A stretch of DNA of 28,040 nt from CAYOMP01 sp964405075 (lineage in GTDB: Bacteria; Bacillota; Clostridia; Lachnospirales; Lachnospiraceae). The stretch's first letter is position 1; the number at the start of each line of letters is the position of its first letter. The stretch is taken from contig CAYOMP010000021.1 in NCBI GenBank assembly GCA_964405075.1, positions 1 to 28,040 of the forward strand, written 5' to 3'. Position numbers and translations under genes: made by a program. The notes under the pieces are model-generated. The model was not told where the DNA came from and ran no database searches. It was given only the letters and a program-made list of their open reading frames with translations. Of this stretch, positions 6,417 through 14,857 are shown piece by piece.

Positions 6417-8408
6417 CTATTCTATAATTTTAATTAATCTGTTTCTCACACAAAAATCCTTATTCAATTTAATAATTCTTTTATCATCAAATACAATTGT
6501 TATACTAGTATTTTCAACAGCCTTAATTTTACCATCTCCATATTTTACATGATGGATTCTCGCATTTTCTCTAAGCTCACTAGAATTAATTAGCATTTCC
6601 CCAACGTATCTGGATACTTCCATATCCTTTCCTAGCCTGTTTTGAATAGAGTATACATACAGATTCTCCTTTGCCCTGGTTATAGCTACATAGAACATTC
6701 TTCTTTCTTCTTCCATATCCTCATCCAGCAAAGCTTTCTTGTACGGTGTAATCCCCTCATTGACATCAATTACAAATACTGTATCAAATTCCAATCCCTT
6801 TGAGCTATGCATAGTTGCCAGTAATACACTATTATGCACTTCATTCTTCTTGCGGTTTTTTATCTGCAATTCCTTGGCATAATTATCCATATGAATAAAC
6901 CATTCTCCGTATGTCTTAAATGGCTTTGCCGTTTCCTGTATTTCATCCAAGATTTCTAATAATTCTTCTGGCTTTATTTTTCTAAACTGTGCATACTCTA
7001 CTAAATATTCTTCATATCCCACAACATGTCTAATATAATTAATTGCCGCATAAGGTGGCATATCCTTTAACATTTTTATATCGTGCCACAGCTTATTAAT
7101 TCGCTCACACATCCAATCCTTATCTTTATAATAATCCAGCAATGCTTCAAAGGATACCTCCTGAAAGCTCAGAGCTTCTCTATTAATATATCGTTTCGGT
7201 CTGTTAATTATTTTCAGGAATTCTTTTCGCTCCCTTGAACCTGTGGCTATATTAATATAGGAAATAATATTCTTTGTAATCCAATGTTCATAAATATTAG
7301 GAACCGTATCACGCATTTTAAATGGAACGTTATACTCTATAAGCTTCTCTATTAGCATTCGCGGTTGAGTATTTGTTCTATATAAAATTGCAATATCAGA
7401 AAAATTTTTTCCCTGATTTTGTAATTTCTTTATTTGATTAATCACTTCCATATTCTCATCTTGCTGAGTTTTGAAGGTTTTTATCTCAATATTCCCATTT
7501 TTTTCATTATTAGCATTTATCTTTTTTTCAAATCTGCTTTTATTATTAGCAATTAAATTCAATGAATGCTCTACAATGTTTTTACATGAACGATAATTAT
7601 TATCCAACAATACACTCTTGGCATTATCAAATTCCTTTGTAAAATTGAGCATAATTTCAGGCTTAGAACCTCTAAATCTATAAATGGACTGATCGTCATC
7701 CCCTACTATAAATAAGTTATTATTAGGTAATGCCAGCATTTTAATGATTTCATACTGAATTCTATTAATATCTTGAAACTCATCAATAAGAATATATTCA
7801 TATTTTTTTTGCCAAGCGGATAAAATGTCTGGTCTTTGTTTAAACAAATCATAGCAATATACCAACATATCATCAAAATCTATTAGTCGTGCCATTTTAA
7901 GCCTTTTGCTGTATTCTACAAATATTTTTCTGAAAATATCTTCCGGACAATTTGTTGAATAATAGTTTTCAATTCTAATTCCATCATTTTTTATTAAACT
8001 GATTTCACCAGCTATTCCATTAATAAAATCATTTTCATCATCTATATCTAAATCAAACTTGTTAATTATGTCCCTTAAGTATTCATTTCTAATTTCTTCT
8101 CTAATAATATTGTCCGCTGAAAAACCATATGCTATTTTCAATATCTTAAAAAAAACAGCATGAAAAGTACCAAAAGATACAGGCAATTTGTATCCCATTA
8201 AATTTTCAAAGCGCTCCTTCATCTCTGTAGCAGCTGCTTTTGTGAAAGTAATTACTAATATATTAGCTGGGTTTACTCCACATTTCTCTATTAAATACTT
8301 TGTTCTATGGGTAATTACGAGAGTTTTGCCACTACCTGGCCCTGCAAGAACCATCATTGGACCTTTGTTATGACATATGGCTTCAGACTGGGATTTACTA
8401 AAACCCAT
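6417..8408 (-). CDS. UvrD/PcrA-family 3'-5' DNA helicase
   Basis: 663 residues, superfamily 1A helicase. Walker A GPGSGKT is at 23-29. Motif II is in YILIDEFQDINRIQYEII, motif III is GDDDQSIYRFRGS, motif IV is LDNNYRS, and the late motifs include LATMHSSKGLEFDTVFV and EERRMFYVAITRAKENLYV. A C-terminal tail (HHVKYGDGKIKAVENT...IVFDDKRIIKL) resembles the Tudor-like domain of PcrA/UvrD. It unwinds DNA in repair or replication restart in the cytosol. It is somewhat shorter than PcrA (about 740). I leave the symbol blank because a second pcrA/uvrD may exist elsewhere. It is divergent from potA, with a shared region of about 115 bases. Confidence 0.93.
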   Translation of the reverse strand: MGFSKSQSEAICHNKGPMMVLAGPGSGKTLVITHRTKYLIEKCGVNPANILVITFTKAAATEMKERFENLMGYKLPVSFGTFHAVFFKILKIAYGFSADNIIREEIRNEYLRDIINKFDLDIDDENDFINGIAGEISLIKNDGIRIENYYSTNCPEDIFRKIFVEYSKRLKMARLIDFDDMLVYCYDLFKQRPDILSAWQKKYEYILIDEFQDINRIQYEIIKMLALPNNNLFIVGDDDQSIYRFRGSKPEIMLNFTKEFDNAKSVLLDNNYRSCKNIVEHSLNLIANNKSRFEKKINANNEKNGNIEIKTFKTQQDENMEVINQIKKLQNQGKNFSDIAILYRTNTQPRMLIEKLIEYNVPFKMRDTVPNIYEHWITKNIISYINIATGSRERKEFLKIINRPKRYINREALSFQEVSFEALLDYYKDKDWMCERINKLWHDIKMLKDMPPYAAINYIRHVVGYEEYLVEYAQFRKIKPEELLEILDEIQETAKPFKTYGEWFIHMDNYAKELQIKNRKKNEVHNSVLLATMHSSKGLEFDTVFVIDVNEGITPYKKALLDEDMEEERRMFYVAITRAKENLYVYSIQNRLGKDMEVSRYVGEMLINSSELRENARIHHVKYGDGKIKAVENTSITIVFDDKRIIKLNKDFCVRNRLIKIIE

Positions 8409-8440
8409 TGATTTTCCCTCTTTCGTTTAGAATATTCATT

Positions 8441-8472
8441 TGATATAATATACCTTAGTTTATCTTAAACTA
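8441..8472 (+). promoter_or_regulatory. Extended -10 promoter and operator-like palindrome for potABCD
   Basis: TGATATAAT (8441-8449) is an extended -10 without an obvious -35. Right at the expected transcription start sits TAGTTTA-TCT-TAAACTA (8456-8472), a perfect 7-bp inverted repeat that could be an operator serving potA and the divergent helicase gene. Confidence 0.5.
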
Positions 8473-8522
8473 CTGTTTTTATCAAGCAAAACCATAAAAT
8501 AGTTTGTATTTAGGAGGCGCAA

Positions 8523-9596
8523 ATGAGTAAGCATATACTTGAATTAAAAAACATTTCAAAAAGCTTTGGCGATACAAAAGTGCTTAATAACTTAAGCCTT
8601 ACTATAGATTCTGGTGAATTCATTACAATTCTCGGTGCTTCTGGATGTGGCAAAACTACTACCCTTAGAATAATTGCAGGTTTGGAAACTGTTGATGAAG
8701 GTCAGGTTTTTTTGGAAAATACTGATGTTACCAACCTTGAACCTAATAAAAGGAATGTAAACACAGTTTTTCAAAATTACGCTCTTTTCCCACACATGAA
8801 CGTTGAAAAGAATATCGGATACAGCTTAAAAATCAAAAAAGTCAACAAATCTGAAATAGATACAGCTGTAAAAAAAGCACTAAAATTAGTCCAATTAGAA
8901 GGTTTTGAAAAAAGAATGCCAAATGAACTATCCGGTGGACAAAAACAACGTGTTGCTATTGCCCGAGCCATTGTCAATCAACCAAAAATACTATTATTGG
9001 ATGAGCCTTTAGGAGCTCTTGATTTACAACTTAGGCAGCAAATGCAAATAGAATTAAAAAAATTGCAAAAACAGCTTGGCATAACTTTTATATATATTAC
9101 CCATGATCAGGAAGAAGCTTTGAATATGTCTGATAGAATTATCATAATGAAAAATGGTAATTTTGAGCAAATAGGAACACCAAAAGATATATATGAAAGA
9201 CCATTTTCTTCGTATGTAGCTGAATTTGTTGGCAATTCTAATATTATATCCGGCAAAATAATTGATATTGGTTCTGATACCATTACTATGAATGTTTCTA
9301 ATACCAATATTAAAGTCCGTAAGCCTTCTTGTAAAATTGAAGTAGGACAAAACGTCCGTGCAGCATTTCATAGTGAATCTGCTATTATCTCGCCTACTCA
9401 GGAAGGAAATTACCTTGTTGGTAAAATTACAGACAAAAGTTTTTCCGGTGGAATGCTTAAACTAACTGCTGCCCTAGAGGATGGAACTATCATTGTAGCT
9501 AGTCAGTTTGGATTCATTTCTGACATTAATATAGATGATACTGTATTTTTCAATATTAAACCTATGAATATTACATTAGTGGATTTGGAGGGGTAA
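8523..9596 (+). CDS. potA: Spermidine/putrescine ABC transporter ATP-binding protein
   Basis: 357 residues. The ABC ATPase domain has Walker A GASGCGKTT (38-46), Q-loop FQNYALFPHM, signature LSGGQKQRVAIARAI, Walker B ILLLDEPLGALD and switch His in YITHDQEEAL. A C-terminal TOBE-type domain follows, as in PotA and related importers. It powers polyamine import through PotB and PotC. AGGAGG precedes the ATG. It is the first gene of potABCD; potB starts three bases after its stop. Polyamine specificity is supported by the whole operon, especially the PotD binding protein. Confidence 0.95.
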   Translation: MSKHILELKNISKSFGDTKVLNNLSLTIDSGEFITILGASGCGKTTTLRIIAGLETVDEGQVFLENTDVTNLEPNKRNVNTVFQNYALFPHMNVEKNIGYSLKIKKVNKSEIDTAVKKALKLVQLEGFEKRMPNELSGGQKQRVAIARAIVNQPKILLLDEPLGALDLQLRQQMQIELKKLQKQLGITFIYITHDQEEALNMSDRIIIMKNGNFEQIGTPKDIYERPFSSYVAEFVGNSNIISGKIIDIGSDTITMNVSNTNIKVRKPSCKIEVGQNVRAAFHSESAIISPTQEGNYLVGKITDKSFSGGMLKLTAALEDGTIIVASQFGFISDINIDDTVFFNIKPMNITLVDLEG

Positions 9597-9599
9597 TTT

Positions 9600-10457
9600 A
9601 TGAGTAAAAGAAAATCTCCCTCAGTATTATTAATGTTATTACCAATTTACCTTTTTACAATCATTTTTGTTTTAGGACCATTATTATATATGGTATTTCT
9701 TAGTTTTATGCAACAAGCCGAAGGATGGGGCGTAGTTTTTAATTTTTCACTTAATAACTATTTAGAAATTCTGGAACCTATTTATCTGAATACATTTAAG
9801 GAATCTTTTAAACTGGCTTTTATTACTACATTTTTTGTAATATTAATAGGCTATCCATTCGGATATTATATGGCAAAATTAGAGCCTTCAAAAAGAAAAA
9901 TTTTTATGTTTCTTTTAATGGTTCCCTTTTGGACAAGTTCATTAATGCGTCTATATGGTTGGATAATTATTTTCCGCTCTAACGGAATTCTCGACAAAAT
10001 ATTAATGGGATTAAATATTATCAGCAAACCACTTAAGTTACTCTACACTTATCCTGCAGTTGTTGCCGGTATGGTATATACTCTTTTACCATTTATGATT
10101 TATTCTGTATATTCCAATGTAGAAAAAATGGATTGGAGTTTAATTGAAGCAGCAAAGGATTTAGGTGCTAATAGATTTGTTGCTTTTACTACAATTACAT
10201 TAAAGCTAACGCTACCCGGATTATTTTCTGGAATAATATTTACCTTTATTCCATCAATGGGATTGTTCTTTATAGCAGAAATACTAGGTGGAAACAAAGT
10301 AGTCTTAGTTGGTAATTTAATACAAGAACAGTTGATGAAAGCTCACAATTGGCCATTCGCCGCGGCATTATCTGTTACTCTGCTACTGTTAACCAGTATA
10401 CTTTTATTCATTAATAAGAAAATAACTCATTCTAAGAATTTGGAGGGTATTTTATGA
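9600..10457 (+). CDS. potB: Spermidine/putrescine ABC transporter permease PotB
   Basis: 285 residues with about six membrane segments. The permease EAA loop is present (EAAKDLGANRFVAFTTITLKLTLPG), the site that docks to PotA. The FWTSSLMRLYGWIIIF segment is typical of PotB. GGAGG lies just before the ATG, inside the end of potA. It overlaps potC by four bases (ATGA), indicating translational coupling. Confidence 0.94.
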   Translation: MSKRKSPSVLLMLLPIYLFTIIFVLGPLLYMVFLSFMQQAEGWGVVFNFSLNNYLEILEPIYLNTFKESFKLAFITTFFVILIGYPFGYYMAKLEPSKRKIFMFLLMVPFWTSSLMRLYGWIIIFRSNGILDKILMGLNIISKPLKLLYTYPAVVAGMVYTLLPFMIYSVYSNVEKMDWSLIEAAKDLGANRFVAFTTITLKLTLPGLFSGIIFTFIPSMGLFFIAEILGGNKVVLVGNLIQEQLMKAHNWPFAAALSVTLLLLTSILLFINKKITHSKNLEGIL

Positions 10458-11233
10458 GAAATAAAAAGATTAGATTTTCCGATATATACCTGACATTAGT
10501 GCTTATTCTAATGTACATTCCAATCTTACTTGTTATTATTTATTCCTTTAATGAAAGCAAAATCAGTTCTGTTTGGGATGGTTTTTCTCTTACCTGGTAT
10601 AAGGCTTTATTTAATAATACACCCTTATTTGAAGCATTAGGTATGAGTATATTTTTAGGAATTACCAGTAGCTTAATTGCAGCAATAATAGGTACTCTTG
10701 GTGCCATTGGAATGGCCAGAAGTCATTTAAAAGCTAATGGCTTTATTGAATATATATCTACATTACCTATTATGATTCCAGAAATTATTCTAGGTATGGT
10801 ATTTTTAGTTTTTTTCAATTTTATCAATCTGCCTTTTGGAATGATAACCCTTATAATTGCACATACTTCATTTTGTATTCCATACATTTTTATTCAGGTA
10901 AAAGCCAGATTAAATGGTATTGATAAAAGTTTATTAGAAGCAGCCAAAGACTTGGGAGCCAGTGAATTACAAGTTTTTCGTGATATTACACTCCCTTTGC
11001 TACGTCCTGCCATTATTTCTGGAATGATTTTAGCCTTTGCAATGAGTTTTGATGATGTTATAATTAGTGTGTTCGTTACAGGAGTAAACACAAACACATT
11101 ACCTATCAAAATATACACGAAGCTGAAAACAACAGTTACACCTGAAATTAATGCTTTGTGTACATTGATATTCTTTTTCACTCTTATTCTCGGCATTATT
11201 TCCAGCCGGATAGGAAGAAAAGAACGAATTTAG
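10454..11233 (+). CDS. potC: Spermidine/putrescine ABC transporter permease PotC
   Basis: 259 residues and six predicted membrane segments. The EAA motif is EAAKDLGASELQVFRDITLPLLRPA. The sequences FSLTWYKALF and FDDVIISVF are characteristic of PotC. It forms the import pore with PotB. Its ATG overlaps the potB stop, and potD follows after 19 bases. Confidence 0.94.
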   Translation: MRNKKIRFSDIYLTLVLILMYIPILLVIIYSFNESKISSVWDGFSLTWYKALFNNTPLFEALGMSIFLGITSSLIAAIIGTLGAIGMARSHLKANGFIEYISTLPIMIPEIILGMVFLVFFNFINLPFGMITLIIAHTSFCIPYIFIQVKARLNGIDKSLLEAAKDLGASELQVFRDITLPLLRPAIISGMILAFAMSFDDVIISVFVTGVNTNTLPIKIYTKLKTTVTPEINALCTLIFFFTLILGIISSRIGRKERI

Positions 11234-11252
11234 CACTACAAGGAGGACTTTT

Positions 11253-12368
11253 ATGAAAAAAATCAAAAAAATCGTTGCTATATTATTAGCATCAACATTT
11301 GTTGTTGGATGTGGTTCAACACCTTCAACTAATAATGGTACTACACCTAACATTAGTGCCAATACTGAAGAAACAACAAAGGATAATGATGGTTCCACAC
11401 AATTGAATCTATATACATGGGAAGGTATGTTTCCTCAGGAAATCTTAGATAGTTTCGAATCAGAAACCGGAATCAAAATCAATTATGTAAACTTCGATTA
11501 TGATGAAACAATGCTTTCAAAATTACAAGCTGCTAATGGTGGAGATTATGATCTAGTAATTGCCGATGACTATATAATCGAAACAGCTATCTCAGAAGGA
11601 TTGGTACAGGAATTAGATTCTAGTAAGCTTACAAATTACAAAAATATCAACTCAATTTACCAGAATCAGTTCTTTGACCCAGCTGGAAAATACACATTTC
11701 CCTATGGAGCAGGTATACAGACAATTGTTTACGACCCAACTCTTGTAGATAAAGAAATCACATCATATTCTGACCTTTGGGATTCATCTTTAGCTGACAA
11801 TGTTGGAGTTGTTGCTAACTATCGTGTTATTAACGGTATGGCTTTAAAGACACTAAATAATAGTTATAATACAGAAGATATTTCAGAAATTGAAGCTGCT
11901 GGCGAAAAACTATTAGAATTAGCTCCTAATATTAGAATTATCAAAGATGATAATCTTCAGGATGATTTATTAATGGGTGAAGTTGGTGCTGCTATTATGT
12001 ATACATCTCAAACAACATTGGCAAAATTGTCTAATCCTGAACTAAAAGTTGTCTTTCCAGAAGAAGGTATTGGATTCGGTATTATGGCAGGATTTATTCC
12101 ATCTAATGCTCCACACCCAGATGCAGCGTACAAATTCATCGACTATATTTTAGATGCTCAAAATGCTGCAACTTGTTTTGAATATTTAGGTTATTATTGT
12201 ACTAATCTAGCTGCTGAAGACTATATTTCAGAGGATTTCAAGGAATTCCTTACACTTCCGGCTAATATAGAAGAATCTCAAATGGAAATGATTCAAAACA
12301 TTTCCCCAGATGCTGAGGCTACACACGAAAAAATATGGACAGCATTTAAAACAGCTTGCGGAAATTAA
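11253..12368 (+). CDS. potD: Spermidine/putrescine-binding lipoprotein PotD
   Basis: 371 residues. The lipoprotein signal peptide has a basic start (MKKIKKI), a hydrophobic core and the lipobox VVGC with the lipidated Cys at 20, then a Ser/Thr/Asn-rich linker. The mature protein is a type-II periplasmic-binding fold: LNLYTWEGMFPQEILDSFE is the usual PotD opening, followed by YDLVIADDYII and FPYGAGIQTIVYDP. It captures polyamines outside the membrane for PotBC. AGGAGG precedes the ATG. It is the last gene of the operon and is followed by a strong terminator. Confidence 0.95.
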   Translation: MKKIKKIVAILLASTFVVGCGSTPSTNNGTTPNISANTEETTKDNDGSTQLNLYTWEGMFPQEILDSFESETGIKINYVNFDYDETMLSKLQAANGGDYDLVIADDYIIETAISEGLVQELDSSKLTNYKNINSIYQNQFFDPAGKYTFPYGAGIQTIVYDPTLVDKEITSYSDLWDSSLADNVGVVANYRVINGMALKTLNNSYNTEDISEIEAAGEKLLELAPNIRIIKDDNLQDDLLMGEVGAAIMYTSQTTLAKLSNPELKVVFPEEGIGFGIMAGFIPSNAPHPDAAYKFIDYILDAQNAATCFEYLGYYCTNLAAEDYISEDFKEFLTLPANIEESQMEMIQNISPDAEATHEKIWTAFKTACGN

Positions 12369-12374
12369 CAACGA

Positions 12375-12432
12375 TTATATAAAAAGTTGTAGTAAATCAA
12401 AAACTTTACTACAACTTTTTTATATAATTTTT
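12375..12432 (+). terminator. Terminator of the potABCD operon
   Basis: A long hairpin of about 22 bp (left arm from 12375, right arm to 12426, one-base bulge) around the loop TCAAAAAC, followed by a T-rich tract. It begins within ten bases of the potD stop. Confidence 0.9.
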
Positions 12433-12568
12433 TTACATTTGAATTTACAATTTCTAATGAATAAACATCTCCTTATTGAGAAATAATATCTATAAAATGT
12501 ACTCTTAGAATCCTTTTATATGTTTAAAAGATTTCGAGAGTGCATTAAACAAAAAAGGAGGTATTTTT

Positions 12569-12883
12569 ATGCCATTATTAGATTGTAGTGTACACAAATG
12601 TGCATATAATGATGATTGTTTATGCAGTAAACACGAAATTAAGGTAGATGGAGAATCAGCTACCTCTTCTGACAAAACTTATTGTCATAGTTTTAGAAAA
12701 GAAGATATGAATTCCGCTTCTAACTCTGCTCATGATGCTGCTCGTGCAACTGGCGTATTATGCGATGCTGTAAAATGCTTGTATAACGAAAACAAATATT
12801 GTACCGCAGAACAGATTGGTATCGTAGGTGCAAATGCGACAGATGCACAGAGTACAGAATGTGCTACTTTTAAACCTAGATAG
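12569..12883 (+). CDS. Small Cys-rich protein with two DUF1540 repeats
   Basis: 104 residues. Two copies of a DUF1540-type Cys motif are present: LDCSVHKCAYNDDCLCSKHEI...YCHSF at about 4-43, and LCDAVKCLYNENKYCTAEQI...ECATF at about 63-102. The spacing C-x4-C-x6-C, with a later Cys, suggests metal binding, but the ligands are not established. Function unknown; family members are common in Clostridia. AAGGAGG precedes the ATG. The 5' region contains an inverted repeat (ACTCT...AGAGT, about 12502-12542) that could fold in the leader. Single-gene unit between two terminators. Confidence 0.85.
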   Translation: MPLLDCSVHKCAYNDDCLCSKHEIKVDGESATSSDKTYCHSFRKEDMNSASNSAHDAARATGVLCDAVKCLYNENKYCTAEQIGIVGANATDAQSTECATFKPR

Positions 12884-12935
12884 AGCTTTATTTAATTAAG
12901 CCACTTGGATAAAATGTATTTTTATACTACAGATA

Positions 12936-12976
12936 AAGGCACAGGCAAAGGAACATAGTTCATTTGCCTGTGCCTT
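12936..12976. terminator. Bidirectional terminator between the convergent DUF1540 and GGDEF genes
   Basis: Perfect 14-bp arms AAGGCACAGGCAAA (12936-12949) and TTTGCCTGTGCCTT (12963-12976). It lies between convergent genes and can serve both. Confidence 0.85.
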
Positions 12977-12997
12977 ACTTTTATGGCTATTATCTTT

Positions 12998-14482
12998 TTA
13001 GACTTTCATTTTTGCCTTATTTTCATACATCATTTTATCAGCTTTTTCCATTCCATCTTTTTCCAGAATCTTTCCATAGCCAATTGCAAAACTTATCTGA
13101 ATAATTCGTTCTTTATTTAATTGCTTGCAATTCTCCTCTAAGCTTTTCAAATAACTTTTAGCATCTGTCCCATTCCATAAAACTACAAACTCATCTCCGC
13201 CATAACGGAATACTGTACCATTCTTTCCAGCTGTCTTCTTTAAAACCTTTGCAAATGCTTGAAGCAATTCATCTCCTGCAGAATGTCCCATAGCATCATT
13301 AGTCGTTTTAAGATTATTCAAATCTGCCAAAAAATAATAGGCATCTACACCATCATTTCTTAACTGCGCCAATTCTTTCTCAAAGGAATTACGATTACGA
13401 ACTCCTGTCAAAAAATCATAGACTGCCATTTTATTAATGGCATCCTTGCATATTTCCACAACCTTTGCCATCACTTCATCATTACTAATACACTTATTCA
13501 AATTAATCTTCTTGTACTCCAATGACATTTTACTATCACATCGTTTATCAACATAATCTTTTACCGATATTATTACTCGTTGTGCTGACTGATTGGAACT
13601 TGCTAAAAAGACAAAACCATTTTCCCCTACACGGTATAGTTGACACTTTAACTCTTTTCTGCAAAATTTTTGTATATGCTCCAAAACCGTTATATACTCT
13701 TTCCACTCAATAGCATCTCGCACATTTTCAGACTCACTTAATGTCATTACAGTAATAATTTCATTCTTTTTTAAAGAAATATATTCATTAATTACAATTC
13801 CTAAAGCGTATTGGTTAAACATACCTGTTTGCTGGTCAATATATTTTTCACTATTCTCACTGCTCATTATTAACCCGGCAACTGTCAATGTAACATATAC
13901 AATAGTAAAAAGTGCCTCTGGCACTGCTATATTTAATACTAATATACTAAAAAAAATTGGAACAGACACTATAATCGCCACACGTTTCTCCTTAGTCAGA
14001 AGTTTCCAATATTTTATACTATAATATAAAATCAAAATATTATACAGTATAGCACTTAAATATAAGGCATATATTTTAGGTCCAAAAGAATAGTTAGTAT
14101 ATGTCCCTTCTATATATACAATAGGCAATAAAATAATCAAAATAGACGTAATACCAAACGGAATCCCTTGAATTATTCTACCGGATATTTTCACCTGATT
14201 TTCTAAAAGGCTCCTTAAATAAAGAAAATACAAGTAAACTATTATATTAATCGATAAAAGGTAAATTATATGTACAATACGATTAATATTATCCGGCACA
14301 ATATCCATATGATTCACTGTATATAATGTGATCAAATCAAATACTATTAAAATAACCGCACTGACATAATAATATGAGAATACCCTTGTAGCTTTCAACG
14401 GTAAATGTCTATTGTAAAAATAGAAAATCCCCATATATACAACAAATATTAAACAAATCAAAGATGTTTTCATTATCATCAT
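12998..14482 (-). CDS. Membrane-bound diguanylate cyclase with a degenerate second GGDEF-like domain
   Basis: 494 residues. Residues 1-205 carry about seven or eight membrane segments, a sensory module. The C-terminal GGDEF domain (355-494) has YDFLTGVRNRNSF, LADLNNLK and the active site RYGGDEFVV (426-434), so it should make cyclic di-GMP from two GTP. The RxxD inhibitory site expected just before it is absent (GKNG). Residues 215-345 look like an eroded GGDEF domain: DQQTGMFNQYALG matches the 'DPLTGLFNR' helix, and YRVGENGFVFL (283-293) stands where 'R.GGDEF..' would be. AAGGAG precedes the first of three close ATGs, and I use the first. The signal sensed is unknown. Confidence 0.88.
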   Translation of the reverse strand: MMIMKTSLICLIFVVYMGIFYFYNRHLPLKATRVFSYYYVSAVILIVFDLITLYTVNHMDIVPDNINRIVHIIYLLSINIIVYLYFLYLRSLLENQVKISGRIIQGIPFGITSILIILLPIVYIEGTYTNYSFGPKIYALYLSAILYNILILYYSIKYWKLLTKEKRVAIIVSVPIFFSILVLNIAVPEALFTIVYVTLTVAGLIMSSENSEKYIDQQTGMFNQYALGIVINEYISLKKNEIITVMTLSESENVRDAIEWKEYITVLEHIQKFCRKELKCQLYRVGENGFVFLASSNQSAQRVIISVKDYVDKRCDSKMSLEYKKINLNKCISNDEVMAKVVEICKDAINKMAVYDFLTGVRNRNSFEKELAQLRNDGVDAYYFLADLNNLKTTNDAMGHSAGDELLQAFAKVLKKTAGKNGTVFRYGGDEFVVLWNGTDAKSYLKSLEENCKQLNKERIIQISFAIGYGKILEKDGMEKADKMMYENKAKMKV

Positions 14483-14857
14483 AACTTATATCTCCTTCAC
14501 AAAAAGTCTGCCGACACTCTTACTTTTTTACAATATGCGCCCTACTATTCAAGACTCTCTTGTCAATTATTTCTTATATTTTTTTCCATCTTCTTTTCGA
14601 AATACTTTCATTTATATTATACTGTCATATTTTGTCTAAAATGCCACTTTTTCTAATTATACTTTCTTGCATTTCACATATCAAGTATTATTTATCTATA
14701 TATGCGTTTCATATATTTATGTCAATCCTGGTAATTTTTCCAATCAGATTAGTTTTCTTCCAAATTCACGTAGTTGCAAAAGAAGCCAAAAACCCTATGG
14801 TTTTTGACTTCCCCCACATATTTTCATTATTAACAAGTAAAAATCATTTTTATTCTA
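14483..14857. other. Intergenic region between the GGDEF and sulP genes
   Basis: Holds the sulP terminator (14783-14810) and the upstream region of the GGDEF gene. The latter has a TTGACA hexamer and an AGTCTTGAA motif (14550-14558), but no clear matching -10. The plus-strand open frame here is hydrophobic low-complexity sequence without an RBS and is not a gene. Confidence 0.5.
14779..14810 (-). terminator. Terminator of sulP
   Basis: On the minus strand AAGTCAAAAACC, short loop, GGTTTTTGGCTT, then CTTTT. One mismatch in the stem. It lies about 50 bases after the sulP stop. Confidence 0.7.

Noticed and set aside
11099..11398. Minus-strand frame across the potC-potD junction
   Set aside because: Antisense to two well-recognised genes and lacking an RBS.
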